Shown here: one piece after another, positions 1 to 7,030 of the stretch
Layout: each line of letters begins with the position of its first letter
How positions within the stretch are numbered: the first letter of the stretch is position 1
DNA from: Nitrospirae bacterium GWC2_57_13
Lineage (GTDB): Bacteria > Nitrospirota > UBA9217
NCBI GenBank assembly: GCA_001805055.1
Contig: MHDZ01000018.1
Location: 1 to 32,663 of the forward strand
Length of the DNA: 32,663 nt
Direction: 5' to 3'
Program-made: the position numbers and the translations under genes
Notes under the pieces: model-generated
Told to the model about the DNA's origin: nothing
Database searches by the model: none
The model's input: the letters and a program-made list of their open reading frames with translations, nothing else

Positions 1-1199
1 ATATGAACACTGCTTCGCGTGTTACCCTCACCTCGGGCCGGCCAACCTGCTCGATCACGAACCGGAAGCTTAGAGCATCCCCTGCCGTCTTTTTTAACGG
101 GCTTATGACCCGCGCATCCAGACGGAGAGACCCATGTGCCGGCACGTCCACGGGCTTTCGTGGAGTTATCAGCACTGCTCCCTCTAATCCTGAAATGCCC
201 ACTTGATACTGGACAGAGGCACGACTCCGGTTCTCGATAAACAGGCTATACCGGTTCTGCCCCGACAACACATCCGTTGCCCTGTTGGTCATCGTCTCGT
301 TCGTAACCCAGAACTCCATAGGAACTCTCGCGGCAATGGTGTAGACCAGTAACCCCATCAAGAGGGCCATGAGCGCTGCCAGGCCGATGACGCGAGGGCG
401 GGCGCGTTTCTGAGTCGCATCGGCGATCCCGAAATGATAGCCGATCAAGGACTTTTTGCCGATAAGGGACACGCGGTCGGTGCAGGCGTCGATGCACTCG
501 GCGCAGTTGATGCACTCGACCTGGAGCCCCTTCCTGATGTCAATGCCCGCCGGGCAGGCGTGAATGCAGGCATCGCATTTACGGCATTCCTCTTCGCGTA
601 AAGGATCGAAAGCGATGGTGAGGGTCCGATGATCGAAAAAAGCGCTCTGCATACGTGCATAAGGGCAGACAGCAGCACAGAACTTCTGGCGCACAAAGAC
701 AAGGTCCAGATAGATCAGCGCGAAGAAGAAGGCCCAGGAACCCAGGGTCCAGGAACCAAGAGACCATGCAAGAACTCCCCTGATCATCTCATAGGGAGAG
801 ACAAAATACCAGATAAGGGTTGCCGAGACGAATAGAGAAAACAGGAGAAGGACGGCCTGCTCGACCGCACGAGCGGCAGCGGGATAGCGCAGCGCCTTGA
901 CCGCAGCGTTTCCGAGCATGCCCGATAGTTCCGTAAACACGGTCTGGGGGCACATCCAACCGCACCAGATGCGGCCGAAGAGCACGGTGAACAGCATGAT
1001 GCCGACAAAAAACAGGAGTAGCACCAGGAGAAAGAAGAACGATTCTCCAATGGGCAGGACGGAGCCGAAAAAGAAGAGACTCAGGGACGGTACATCGAAC
1101 CGTAGGGCGCTTTCGCCCTTGATGCGCAGGAAGGGAAGACTGACGATGACTGCCGTCTGAAGCCAGGCAGCCGCGAGGCGCTTAGATTTGAAATCCATC
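1..1199 (-). CDS. ccoG: Cytochrome c oxidase accessory protein CcoG (FixG/RdxA), C-terminus cut by window edge
   Basis: Membrane iron-sulfur protein needed for cbb3 oxidase maturation; in the family it is linked to copper reduction for the CuB centre. Reading leftwards from the ATG at 1199, the frame is open without a stop to base 1, giving about 399 codons of a family usually near 470. Visible in order: N-terminal hydrophobic helices, a membrane Cys motif (RIWCGWMCPQ, about residues 76-85), a second Cys pair (FCAAVCPY), then a ferredoxin-like block near residues 200-240 (CRKCDACIHACPAG and CINCAECIDAC), another membrane helix (LAALMALLMGLLVYTIAA) and the start of the C-terminal Ig-like FixG domain. 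It begins 24 nt after ccoP ends, so the two are probably co-transcribed. No strong Shine-Dalgarno is visible. The last domain and any ccoH, ccoI or ccoS genes would lie outside the window. Confidence 0.95.
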
Positions 1200-1223
1200 A
1201 TTAAAGAATGCGGAATTACGGTT

Positions 1224-1706
1224 TTAATGCTGATGACTCGTATGGATGAACGCTGCGACACTCTTGATCTTTGCGGTTCCGAGCTGCGGAAAGCCCGGCA
1301 TGCCCTGCGCGGTTCCTTTGGTGATCACACGGACATGGTCAGCAAGGCCGTCGCCGTATCTGAACTTCGGTCCCTTGAGGCCGGGTCCGATGCCACCCTC
1401 GAGCTTTTCTCCATGGCAGACCGCACACTCGGCGAGATAGATTTTCCGGCCCTTGTCTGCGGCAACCATCTGCTGGTGCTCGGTTTCGGGATGCATATCG
1501 GCATTCCCGCGTTCCGTGACTGCGGCCTCCTTGGCCTTTATTTTCGCCTCGTAGCGCGCCGTCTGGGTCCAGCCCGTGATTGCGGGCATGAAAAGGTACA
1601 TATAGGCAAGGCCGCAGATCACCAGCCCCAGAAAGAACACTGTCATGCCGAGAGGCATCTTCTTTTTGCCCTGTTCCCGCTCTTTAATGCCGTCAAAGTC
1701 TGCCAT
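1224..1706 (-). CDS. ccoP: Short monoheme cbb3 oxidase subunit III (CcoP-like cytochrome c)
   Basis: Membrane-anchored cytochrome c that passes electrons to the cbb3 oxidase core. The 160-residue product has a cytoplasmic N-terminus, one membrane helix (about residues 19-40) and one heme c site CAVCH (C94, C97, H98), with GMPGF supplying a probable axial Met at 136. The start at 1706 is preferred because GGGAGAG lies just upstream; the frame stays open to 1838 without protein-like sequence. Typical CcoP is about 300 residues with two hemes, so this is a reduced monoheme form. It follows ccoQ after an unusually long 436-nt gap and precedes ccoG by 24 nt. Position and the helix-plus-cytochrome plan support CcoP; a generic membrane cytochrome c is the alternative. 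Confidence 0.85.
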   Translation of the reverse strand: MADFDGIKEREQGKKKMPLGMTVFFLGLVICGLAYMYLFMPAITGWTQTARYEAKIKAKEAAVTERGNADMHPETEHQQMVAADKGRKIYLAECAVCHGEKLEGGIGPGLKGPKFRYGDGLADHVRVITKGTAQGMPGFPQLGTAKIKSVAAFIHTSHQH

Positions 1707-1787
1707 GGGTCTCTCCCTTTTTGGACCAGGGCAACCCCCGTCTCCGTCCCGCATCAATACAGATGTATGACACGCCCGCCCCGGATC

Positions 1788-1826
1788 AAACAAAAATAGG
1801 AAGCGGGCCGGGGGAGCGGGGCCCGC
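1788..1826 (-). terminator. Hairpin plus T-rich tail upstream of ccoP (possible terminator or attenuator)
   Basis: A 7-bp GC stem (1803-1809 with 1820-1826) is followed, on the minus strand, by the T-rich tract TTCCTATTTTTGTTT. It sits between ccoQ and ccoP, about 80 nt before the ccoP start. It could end ccoNOQ transcripts or attenuate ccoP-ccoG. The T-tract is interrupted, so strength is uncertain. Confidence 0.4.
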
Positions 1827-1943
1827 GTCATCTACCATTTGGAAACGGGGCGGGGCGCGTTGCCGTTATCTTTATTAATGAACCGTAATTCTTAGCGAGG
1901 TTACGCCTCAGACCGATGAAACAAAACCAAAATCAAAGGCGTC

Positions 1944-2040
1944 TCTCACAAAGCCCGCAAAGGACGCAAAGGAAACCCTTTATCCTGGTTTTAAACCTAG
2001 AGAATCAGCCTTTCTTTGCGAGCTTGGCGCCTTTGCGAGA
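1944..2040. repeat. Imperfect palindromic GCAAAG-type intergenic element
   Basis: Two arms of about 32 nt (1944-1975 and 2009-2040) are roughly three-quarters complementary. Each is built from repeats of the words CGCAAAG/GCAAAGG, with an AT-rich centre. This fills the middle of the 436-nt ccoQ-ccoP gap (1707-2142), in which I see no gene. It resembles the word-like dispersed repeats common between genes in many bacterial genomes; no second copy was found in this window. Confidence 0.6.
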
Positions 2041-2142
2041 ATACAGATTTGCTTTTTGGTTCAACTCAACATTTGACTCAAAATTCAAGATGTTGACCTG
2101 TAAAGTACCTTTAACGCCGACATGGTCGGCTCGATCCATAAT

Positions 2143-2286
2143 CTACTTATCATCGTCCAACATGCGATACTTCGGCTGCTCCAGCCGGTCCTTCCGCTTA
2201 CGCCGGAAGTAATAGACAATGATTCCGGCAAGGACAGCCACCAGAAGCGCGGTAAAGCCGAAATAGAGCCACTGCTGGACCGTCAT
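2143..2286 (-). CDS. ccoQ: cbb3 oxidase small subunit CcoQ/FixQ
   Basis: A 47-residue protein with one membrane helix (about residues 6-26, YFGFTALLVAVLAGIIVYYF) followed by a basic stretch (RRKRKDR) and an acidic tail. This is the usual CcoQ layout; in known systems CcoQ stabilises the association of CcoP with the CcoNO core. Its ATG at 2286 overlaps the ccoO stop (ATGA), so the two are translationally coupled. The frame continues open upstream to 2451 but that part is only the shadow of ccoO. Identification rests on position, size and topology, since CcoQ sequences are poorly conserved. Confidence 0.85.
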   Translation of the reverse strand: MTVQQWLYFGFTALLVAVLAGIIVYYFRRKRKDRLEQPKYRMLDDDK

Positions 2287-2861
2287 GGCGTTCCCTTCAC
2301 TTCCTTGCCCAGCCGCATGAGATAGGACACGAGGGCGTCCATCTCGGTCTTGCCGTCGAGATCCTTTGCGTCCTTGCCTGGGAAGGGATAATCGAGGACC
2401 TTCATTTTCTTTGCCGTATACCGCGTATCGAGCTTCCTGTCCCCGAGCCATGGATAGGGCGGCATGTTCGACCTCTTATACATGCTCTGGGGGCTCTTCA
2501 TGTGCATATAGTGCCACTGGGCGGGATACTTCGTTCCTACCCGCGCCAGGTCGGGGCCCGTTCGCTTCGATCCCCACAGATGCGGCCGGTCGATGGCTGA
2601 ATCCTCGAGCTCGGAATAGCTGCCATAGCGCGCAGTCTCAAAGGGCAAGGGCCGCACGGTCTGGGTATGGCAGTTATTGCATCCTTCGCGGATATAAATA
2701 TCGCGTCCCTCAAGTTCCAGTGCCGTGTAGGGACGGATGTTCTCCGTCGAGACCGCGGTAATGCCGGCAAAGAGCGGAATGAATGTGGTGATCAGCGTTC
2801 CCACGAGGATCGTTATTGCCGCGAGAATGATGAATATGACCGGATTTTTGTCAACGTTCAT
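2283..2861 (-). CDS. ccoO: cbb3 oxidase subunit II, monoheme cytochrome c CcoO
   Basis: Membrane-anchored cytochrome c of the cbb3 oxidase, which relays electrons to the CcoN heme b. The 192-residue product has an N-terminal anchor (about residues 9-30) and a heme c site CNNCH (C61, C64, H65) followed by TQTVRPLPFETARYG, matching the CcoO signature CxxCHxQxxRPxxxExxRYG. The segment RSNMPPYPWL (Met about 133) supplies the likely axial ligand. Length is slightly short for the family (about 200-240). It lies 84 nt downstream of ccoN; this gap holds a dispersed repeat. It overlaps ccoQ by 4 nt. Confidence 0.95.
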   Translation of the reverse strand: MNVDKNPVIFIILAAITILVGTLITTFIPLFAGITAVSTENIRPYTALELEGRDIYIREGCNNCHTQTVRPLPFETARYGSYSELEDSAIDRPHLWGSKRTGPDLARVGTKYPAQWHYMHMKSPQSMYKRSNMPPYPWLGDRKLDTRYTAKKMKVLDYPFPGKDAKDLDGKTEMDALVSYLMRLGKEVKGTP

Positions 2862-2881
2862 GGCCTATCCTCCGAATTACC

Positions 2882-2933
2882 GCATGGGGCATAGCGCATG
2901 GCGCATAGAATTCACCCCTCTCTGCTCTCTGCG
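2882..2933. repeat. Dispersed GCATAG/CTCTCTGC hairpin repeat, copy 1
   Basis: The left part is built from GCATAGCGCATGGCGCATAG and the right part from CTCTCTGCTCTCTGC, separated by a short AT-rich linker. The arms are partly complementary. Related copies are at 16094-16163 and 26771-26837. It occupies the ccoN-ccoO gap, so it is probably transcribed within the operon. Confidence 0.65.
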
Positions 2934-2945
2934 AAGACCGTGCCT

Positions 2946-4343
2946 CTACGCCCTCGCAGCTGCCGGTGCTTTCCGCACGGTCTGAATGATGTTGTACACG
3001 AACACGATGAACCCGCTGAGGAAGATGATCCCGCCCAGGGTCCGCATGTTCCAGAACGGAAAATTCGGCGTAAGGGTCTCGAAAAAGTTGGAATACTTGA
3101 GGCTGCCGTCGGCATTGGTCGCCTGCCACATGGCCCCTTGTGCGATGCCTGTGATCCACATGGTGACGGAATAAATGAGCTGACCTACCAGCACCAACCA
3201 GAAGTGCAGGTTCGCCAGCTTGATGCTGTAAAGTTCCGTGTTATAGATTTTCGGGAAGATATAGTAAAAACCGGCGGAGAGCGTCATGGTCACCCATCCC
3301 ATGGTCCCCATGTGTACGTGGCCCGGCACCCAGTCGGTGTAATGGATCAGGGCGCTGAAAGCGCGGATCGCCTGGCTTGGGCCTTGGAGCGTCTGGAGAC
3401 CATAGAACGTGATGCCGAGAATGATGAACTTCACGAGATAGTTGGACCGCATCTGGCCCCACTCGCCTTTCATGGTGCCGTAGCCGTTGATGACCGAGGC
3501 CCAGGACGGAGCGATCAGAAAGATGCTGAAGGCGATGGCAACGGTCTGGATCCAGTCGGGCAGCGGTGTATAGATGAGGTGATGGGCGCCGGTCCAGAGA
3601 TAGGCGAAGATAAGAGACCAGAAGCCGATGATCGAGAGCCGGTGGCTGTAGAGCGGCGCATTGGTCGACTTGGGCAGAATATAGTAGAACACTGCCAGGG
3701 GGATCGTCGTAAAGACAAAGGCCACGGCATTGTGGCCGAACCACCACTGCACGTTCGCGTCATTTGCGCCGGCGTATACTGAATAGGACTTGAAAAGCGA
3801 AACGGGCACGGCCAGATTGTTGCCGATGTACACAATGGCCACGCCGACGATAGTGGCCAGGATATACCAGAGCGAAACGTACATCTGCTCTTCTTTCCGG
3901 CGGACGATCGTGCCGATGATAATGATAGCGAAGACGACCCATAGTACGACCACGCCGATGTCAAAGGGCCATTCAAGCTCGGAATACTCCTTGCTCTGGC
4001 TCATCCCCGCAAAGAGCGACAGGGCTGCAAGCGCGATGGCGGCGTTAAAGACCCAGAGCAGGACCCGCGCCGTACCCGGAAAGGCAAGCGTCGTCCTGCC
4101 GAGACGCTGGACAAGAAAAAAGAAAATGCTGAACGCAGCCGGCACGGTGAAACCGTAGATCAGGGCGTTCGTGTGGATGGGACGGAGCCTTCCGTAGGAG
4201 AGCCAGGGCCCGAAATTGAGCTGGGGATAGACGAGTTGGAGCGAAATAAGAATGCCGACCAGCAAACCCACAACGGCCCAGAAAAGCGATGAAAGGGCGA
4301 ATCCCTTTACTGCACGATAGTCGTACGTAGTATCCACTGGCAT
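2946..4343 (-). CDS. ccoN: cbb3-type cytochrome c oxidase catalytic subunit I CcoN
   Basis: Heme-copper oxygen reductase core of the high-affinity cbb3 oxidase, in the inner membrane. With the ATG at 4343 the product has 465 residues and many membrane helices. All expected ligands are visible: H57 (PIHTNALIYGF) and H344 for low-spin heme b, H342 for heme b3 (GHVHMG), and H204 (FGHNAV), H254 and H255 (GAHHLIY) for CuB. Y248, six residues before the HH pair, fits the cross-linked active-site tyrosine of C-type oxidases. The start at 4343 is chosen because GAGG lies 8 nt upstream; an ATG at 4349 in the same frame is possible but too close to that site. A good promoter with a palindrome at the predicted start site lies just upstream. 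First gene of the ccoNOQ unit. Confidence 0.97.
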   Translation of the reverse strand: MPVDTTYDYRAVKGFALSSLFWAVVGLLVGILISLQLVYPQLNFGPWLSYGRLRPIHTNALIYGFTVPAAFSIFFFLVQRLGRTTLAFPGTARVLLWVFNAAIALAALSLFAGMSQSKEYSELEWPFDIGVVVLWVVFAIIIIGTIVRRKEEQMYVSLWYILATIVGVAIVYIGNNLAVPVSLFKSYSVYAGANDANVQWWFGHNAVAFVFTTIPLAVFYYILPKSTNAPLYSHRLSIIGFWSLIFAYLWTGAHHLIYTPLPDWIQTVAIAFSIFLIAPSWASVINGYGTMKGEWGQMRSNYLVKFIILGITFYGLQTLQGPSQAIRAFSALIHYTDWVPGHVHMGTMGWVTMTLSAGFYYIFPKIYNTELYSIKLANLHFWLVLVGQLIYSVTMWITGIAQGAMWQATNADGSLKYSNFFETLTPNFPFWNMRTLGGIIFLSGFIVFVYNIIQTVRKAPAAARA

Positions 4344-4382
4344 GGGCATGACCTCGGCTGCATCGTGAGATTTTTTAAAGCA

Positions 4383-4397
4383 GGACTTAACAAGTCC
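4383..4397. promoter_or_regulatory. Perfect palindrome over the predicted ccoN transcription start (candidate operator)
   Basis: GGACTT-AAC-AAGTCC is a perfect 6-bp inverted repeat with a 3-nt centre. It lies immediately downstream of the ccoN -10 box and covers the expected start site near 4393, a typical repressor position. The binding protein is unknown; the Rrf2 regulator upstream is one candidate. Confidence 0.5.
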
Positions 4398-4399
4398 AC

Positions 4400-4428
4400 T
4401 TTCTATCACACAAACCACTCGCTGTCAA
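4400..4428 (-). promoter_or_regulatory. Predicted sigma70-type promoter of ccoN
   Basis: On the minus strand a consensus -35 TTGACA (4423-4428) and -10 TAGAAA (4400-4405) are 17 nt apart. The predicted start near 4393 gives a leader of about 50 nt before the ATG at 4343. Confidence 0.65.
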
Positions 4429-4487
4429 GCTGCTTTTTGGAAACAATGTAAAGGAGTCACTGCACGGGTATTGAATATTTTGCAGGG

Positions 4488-4511
4488 CAACCCCGCCAAC
4501 GCGGGATTGCT
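4488..4511. other. Stem-loop after the Rrf2 gene
   Basis: A 10-bp stem with one mismatch (4488-4497 with 4502-4511) and a 4-nt loop lies about 50 nt downstream of the regulator stop. No T-tract follows, so it is a weak terminator candidate or an mRNA 3' end structure. Confidence 0.35.
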
Positions 4512-4518
4512 TGAAGCT

Positions 4519-4533
4519 AAGGTATAACCTTAC
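4519..4533. promoter_or_regulatory. Perfect palindrome TAAGGT-ATA-ACCTTA (candidate Rrf2 box)
   Basis: A perfect 6-bp inverted repeat with a 3-nt centre lies between the regulator gene and the ccoN promoter. Its ACCTT/AAGGT half-sites recur in the divergent promoter region at 5011-5066, which suggests one protein binds both. The link to the Rrf2 protein is inference. Confidence 0.4.
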
Positions 4534-4560
4534 TGTACATGATGTTTTTAAGCGTCCGAA

Positions 4561-4968
4561 TCAGCTCTTCTGCTTTGCCAGGTCATCGAAGTTGGCCTTC
4601 TTCAGAACGTCGACGACCTTCGACTGGGCGGTCATCCATACTCCGTGAACGGAACATTGCTTCGAGAAATTGCATTTCTTTCGCTCCATGACGCAGATGT
4701 TCAGCGCAAGCCTGCCCTCGATCGCCTCGAGCACGTCCAGCATGGATATTTCCTTTGCCGGCCGCGCGAGAGAAAACCCGCCCTTCACGCCGCGGTAGGA
4801 CCGGATGAGCTTCGCCTTCACCAGCTTCTGAAGAATTTTTGCGAGAAAGCTGCGCGGGATCTTGTACTCTTCCGATATTTCGTTGACGAAACTGACCTTT
4901 TTCAAAGGCTGCCGGGCAAGATACAGGACGCTTCGTATCCCATAATCGCCTTCGCGGGTAATCTGCAT
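4561..4968 (-). CDS. Rrf2-family transcriptional regulator with likely Fe-S cluster (IscR/NsrR-like)
   Basis: Winged-helix DNA-binding repressor of the Rrf2 family, 135 residues, the usual length. It starts MQITREGDYGIR, the typical Rrf2 N-terminus. The recognition helix region (IPRSFLAKILQKL, about 37-49) and wing (GVKGGFSLARP, 60-70) are intact. Three cysteines at 92, 99 and 105 (C-x6-C-x5-C) nearly match the E. coli IscR (92, 98, 104) and NsrR spacing, so an Fe-S cluster sensing NO, iron or oxygen is likely. It sits upstream of ccoN on the same strand and is divergent from the outer-membrane gene; shared ACCTT boxes on both sides suggest autoregulation and control of both neighbours. Which signal it senses cannot be told from sequence. 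Confidence 0.9.
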   Translation of the reverse strand: MQITREGDYGIRSVLYLARQPLKKVSFVNEISEEYKIPRSFLAKILQKLVKAKLIRSYRGVKGGFSLARPAKEISMLDVLEAIEGRLALNICVMERKKCNFSKQCSVHGVWMTAQSKVVDVLKKANFDDLAKQKS

Positions 4969-5010
4969 GAGAGTAACTATAGCAGAGCCGCCGTGCTTGT
5001 CAAGATGGAA

Positions 5011-5066
5011 ATACCTTGTTGAGGGAATAATACCTTGACAAAAAAGGTCCTATTTGATACCTTTTG
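5011..5066. promoter_or_regulatory. Divergent promoter region with three ATACCTT repeats (candidate Rrf2 operators)
   Basis: ATACCTT occurs at 5011 and 5030, and ATACCTTTT begins at 5057. ACCTT at 5032-5036 faces AAGGT at 5044-5048 as an inverted repeat. A plus-strand -35 TTGACA (5035-5040) and weak -10 TACCTT (5058-5063), 17 nt apart, lie within these repeats, so bound repressor would block RNA polymerase at the 5136 gene. The repeats are 43-98 nt upstream of the regulator gene. Confidence 0.5.
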
Positions 5067-5135
5067 AATACATTTTCTCGCAAGACAATAGTATTCGTCA
5101 AATTCAGATGATTCTCACTAAGGAGGAAGACTTAT

Positions 5136-5876
5136 ATGAAACGCATCGCACTACTGGTTCTCGTCCTGCTTCTTACAGCAATGCCTGCCTTCGGAAAAAC
5201 CATTATCAACCTCGATCCAGCTCTCACCCAGGAACAGTTCAAGAAACTCAGCACGGATATCGGACTCGCCCTTAGCTACATCCCCCTTTCACCGGCTGAG
5301 CCTCTGGGTACAACGCTTCTGCCTGGCTTTGATATCGGCGTTGAGGCCACTGTCGTAAACATCGACCGATCAGAACCATATTGGTCGCTCGCAGGAACAG
5401 ACATTCCAAGCTCCCTTGTGTTCCCGAAGCTTCATGTACAGGTCGGCCTGCCGGTGGTACCCATTGATTTCGGGTACGTCTACGCAAAGGTACCTGACAG
5501 TGATATCCAACTCTCGGGAGGTGAGATCAAATGGGCCATCCTGAGAGGCAGCACCCTGACGCCGGCAATTGCGCTGCGCGGCGCCTACACCAAGCTTTCC
5601 GGCGTCGACGTGCTTGACCTCGACACGAAATCGCTGGACGTCTCGATCAGCAAGGGCTTTGCCATGCTGACGCCCTATGCAGGAGTCGCCCAGGTCTGGA
5701 TCACCAGCGATTCAAAAGACCCCAATGCCACTCTCGTCGTAAAGAAAGAAGATATTTCCGAGACCAAGGCCTTTGTGGGCCTGAAGATGAGCCTCTTGCC
5801 CGTCTTCAACATCGTTGCAGAAGCCGATTTTGCCACGGTGAACATGTACTCGCTTCGGCTGAACCTGAGCTTCTAA
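5136..5876 (+). CDS. Predicted outer-membrane beta-barrel protein, function unknown
   Basis: A 246-residue secreted protein. A signal peptide (MKRIALLVLVLLLTAMPAFG, cleavage near residue 20) is followed by a chain with alternating hydrophobic/polar strand-like segments. The protein ends with LRLNLSF, a terminal aromatic residue typical of barrels inserted by BamA. The start is certain: AAGGAGG lies about 10 nt upstream. I do not recognise a named family, and no binding or catalytic motif is evident. It is divergent from the Rrf2 regulator and its promoter is embedded in the ATACCTT repeats, so its expression probably follows that regulator. A strong terminator follows the stop. A role in transport or envelope response is possible but not shown. 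Confidence 0.8.
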   Translation: MKRIALLVLVLLLTAMPAFGKTIINLDPALTQEQFKKLSTDIGLALSYIPLSPAEPLGTTLLPGFDIGVEATVVNIDRSEPYWSLAGTDIPSSLVFPKLHVQVGLPVVPIDFGYVYAKVPDSDIQLSGGEIKWAILRGSTLTPAIALRGAYTKLSGVDVLDLDTKSLDVSISKGFAMLTPYAGVAQVWITSDSKDPNATLVVKKEDISETKAFVGLKMSLLPVFNIVAEADFATVNMYSLRLNLSF

Positions 5877-5905
5877 CAGCCCTCGCAACGACCACAAGAA
5901 TCGAC

Positions 5906-5940
5906 AAACCCCTGGATGGATCATCCAGGGGTTTTCTTTT
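5906..5940 (+). terminator. Rho-independent terminator after the outer-membrane protein gene
   Basis: A perfect 13-bp stem (5906-5918 with 5922-5934) with a 3-nt loop is followed by a T-rich tail. It lies 30 nt after the stop at 5876 and separates this gene from fdhD. The A-rich left foot could also make it work in reverse. Confidence 0.9.
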
Positions 5941-5975
5941 GCCCAAGCACTCCGGTCCAGGCTATCAAAACTCCC

Positions 5976-6004
5976 TTGCTCCCTGCAGCGCCGCGTGGTA
6001 TATT
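5976..6004 (+). promoter_or_regulatory. Predicted extended -10 promoter of fdhD, adjacent to its GTG start
   Basis: -35 TTGCTC (5976-5981) and -10 TATATT (5999-6004) are 17 nt apart, with TG at 5996-5997 making an extended -10. The expected start site near 6011 coincides with the GTG codon, which suggests a leaderless mRNA. Confidence 0.4.
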
Positions 6005-6010
6005 CCGGCC

Positions 6011-6796
6011 GTGGACGCAAAACGAGAAGCACTCATACTCAAAATCTCCGGCAGCGACGTCGAGGGCGTCATTGACGAAGTGGCGACCGAGCTTCCGGTC
6101 CGGCTTGTCCTGAACGGCGAGCCCCTTGTCACGCTGCTCTGCACACCGACGGAACTGAAGGAACTGGCCGTCGGCTTTCTCCTTTCCGAAGGCATCCTGC
6201 GTGATAAAGCCGCGATCAGGAAACTGGAAGTGAGCGGGAGCGATCCCGCAGTACTGATCGAGCTTGCCGATATGCCTGCGGACTGGGAAAAGATGTTCGA
6301 GAAGAAAACTATATCCTCAGGCTGCGGAAAGGGCATCACGTTCACAAGCTACCGCACCGACCTGGACAGGAGGAACGAGGCAAAGGGGTCTTCGATGTCC
6401 CTCAACGACATCAGGATCCTCCTCCGAACATTCCGGAACATATCCGCTCTGTATCTCGAGACCGGGGGGGTGCACAGCGCGGCGCTGTCCGACGGAAAGG
6501 ACATCCTCTTTTTCTCCGAGGACATCGGAAGGCACAACGCCGTGGACAAGCTGATCGGAAAGGCTTTTCTCCAGGAGGTTTCCGTGGAAAACAAGATCCT
6601 GCTCACGAGCGGGCGGGTGACTTCCGAAATCATGACCAAGGCGGGGAGGAACAACTTTCCGATCCTCATCAGCCGTGCCGCGCCATCCTGTATGGCCGTC
6701 AGCTACGCCGAAGACAATGGCATCACGCTCGTGGGATTTGCCCGCGGGGACCGGATGAACATCTATACCTGGCCTGACCGGATCCGGATGACCTGA
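6011..6796 (+). CDS. fdhD: Formate dehydrogenase accessory sulfurtransferase FdhD
   Basis: FdhD carries sulfur from the cysteine desulfurase IscS to the molybdenum cofactor of formate dehydrogenase. From the GTG at 6011 the product has 261 residues, a normal length. Family signatures are clear: GEPLVTLLCTP, LAVGFLLSEGI, the loop SSGCGKG (C105), GGVHSAAL, EDIGRHNAVDKLIG and TSGRVTSEIM. The E. coli protein has CxxC (C121/C124) in this loop; here the second cysteine is replaced by glycine (C105-G-K-G108). The start is inferred: no Shine-Dalgarno is visible, and the earlier TTG at 5939 lies in the terminator tail and encodes nothing family-like. No formate dehydrogenase gene lies in the window, so its client is elsewhere. 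Confidence 0.92.
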   Translation: MDAKREALILKISGSDVEGVIDEVATELPVRLVLNGEPLVTLLCTPTELKELAVGFLLSEGILRDKAAIRKLEVSGSDPAVLIELADMPADWEKMFEKKTISSGCGKGITFTSYRTDLDRRNEAKGSSMSLNDIRILLRTFRNISALYLETGGVHSAALSDGKDILFFSEDIGRHNAVDKLIGKAFLQEVSVENKILLTSGRVTSEIMTKAGRNNFPILISRAAPSCMAVSYAEDNGITLVGFARGDRMNIYTWPDRIRMT

Positions 6797-6832
6797 CCGG
6801 ACAAACTGGAATCAAATAAGCAAACGCTTTGA

Positions 6833-6907
6833 CACGGATAAGGGCGGATAAACAACTGTGAAAAATCAGGATTCTTCATAGCTCAATCAGTGTAAATCAG
6901 CGTCAAA
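6833..6907. repeat. Dispersed CACGGATAA / ATCAGTGTAAATCAG repeat
   Basis: Contains CACGGATAAGGGCGGATAAA at 6833-6852 and ATCAGTGTAAATCAG at 6886-6900. These words recur, often in reverse, at 16171-16191 and 21846-21874. It lies in the convergent fdhD/sigma-factor gap (6797-7030). The only other structure there is a 6-bp inverted repeat (6984-6989 with 6997-7002) without a T-tract. Confidence 0.45.
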
Positions 6908-7030
6908 GAAGTTTTTCTTCCCCTGTTGAAAAGATTATGATTTGTAACAGACTACAGCGTTTCTAAGTCGCGTACACCATCGACCGTGCCGCGTCAGCAC
7001 GGCATATCCTCATTCCGGACGGACGCTGGA

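Noticed and set aside
1-1199. Apparent frameshifts or a broken gene at the left edge, because several short frames cover the region
   Set aside because: A single continuous frame from 1199 to the edge reads as CcoG with all Cys motifs in order; the short frames are shadows.
1188-1799. 203-residue plus-strand ORF
   Set aside because: Antisense to ccoP, whose heme motif and ribosome binding site identify the real strand.
2898-3782. 294-residue plus-strand ORF
   Set aside because: Exactly antisense to the conserved core of ccoN, with His/Arg/Gly-rich composition typical of shadows.
5939-6010. TTG start for fdhD giving 24 more residues
   Set aside because: The codon lies in the terminator T-tract, has no ribosome binding site, and the extra residues match nothing in the family.
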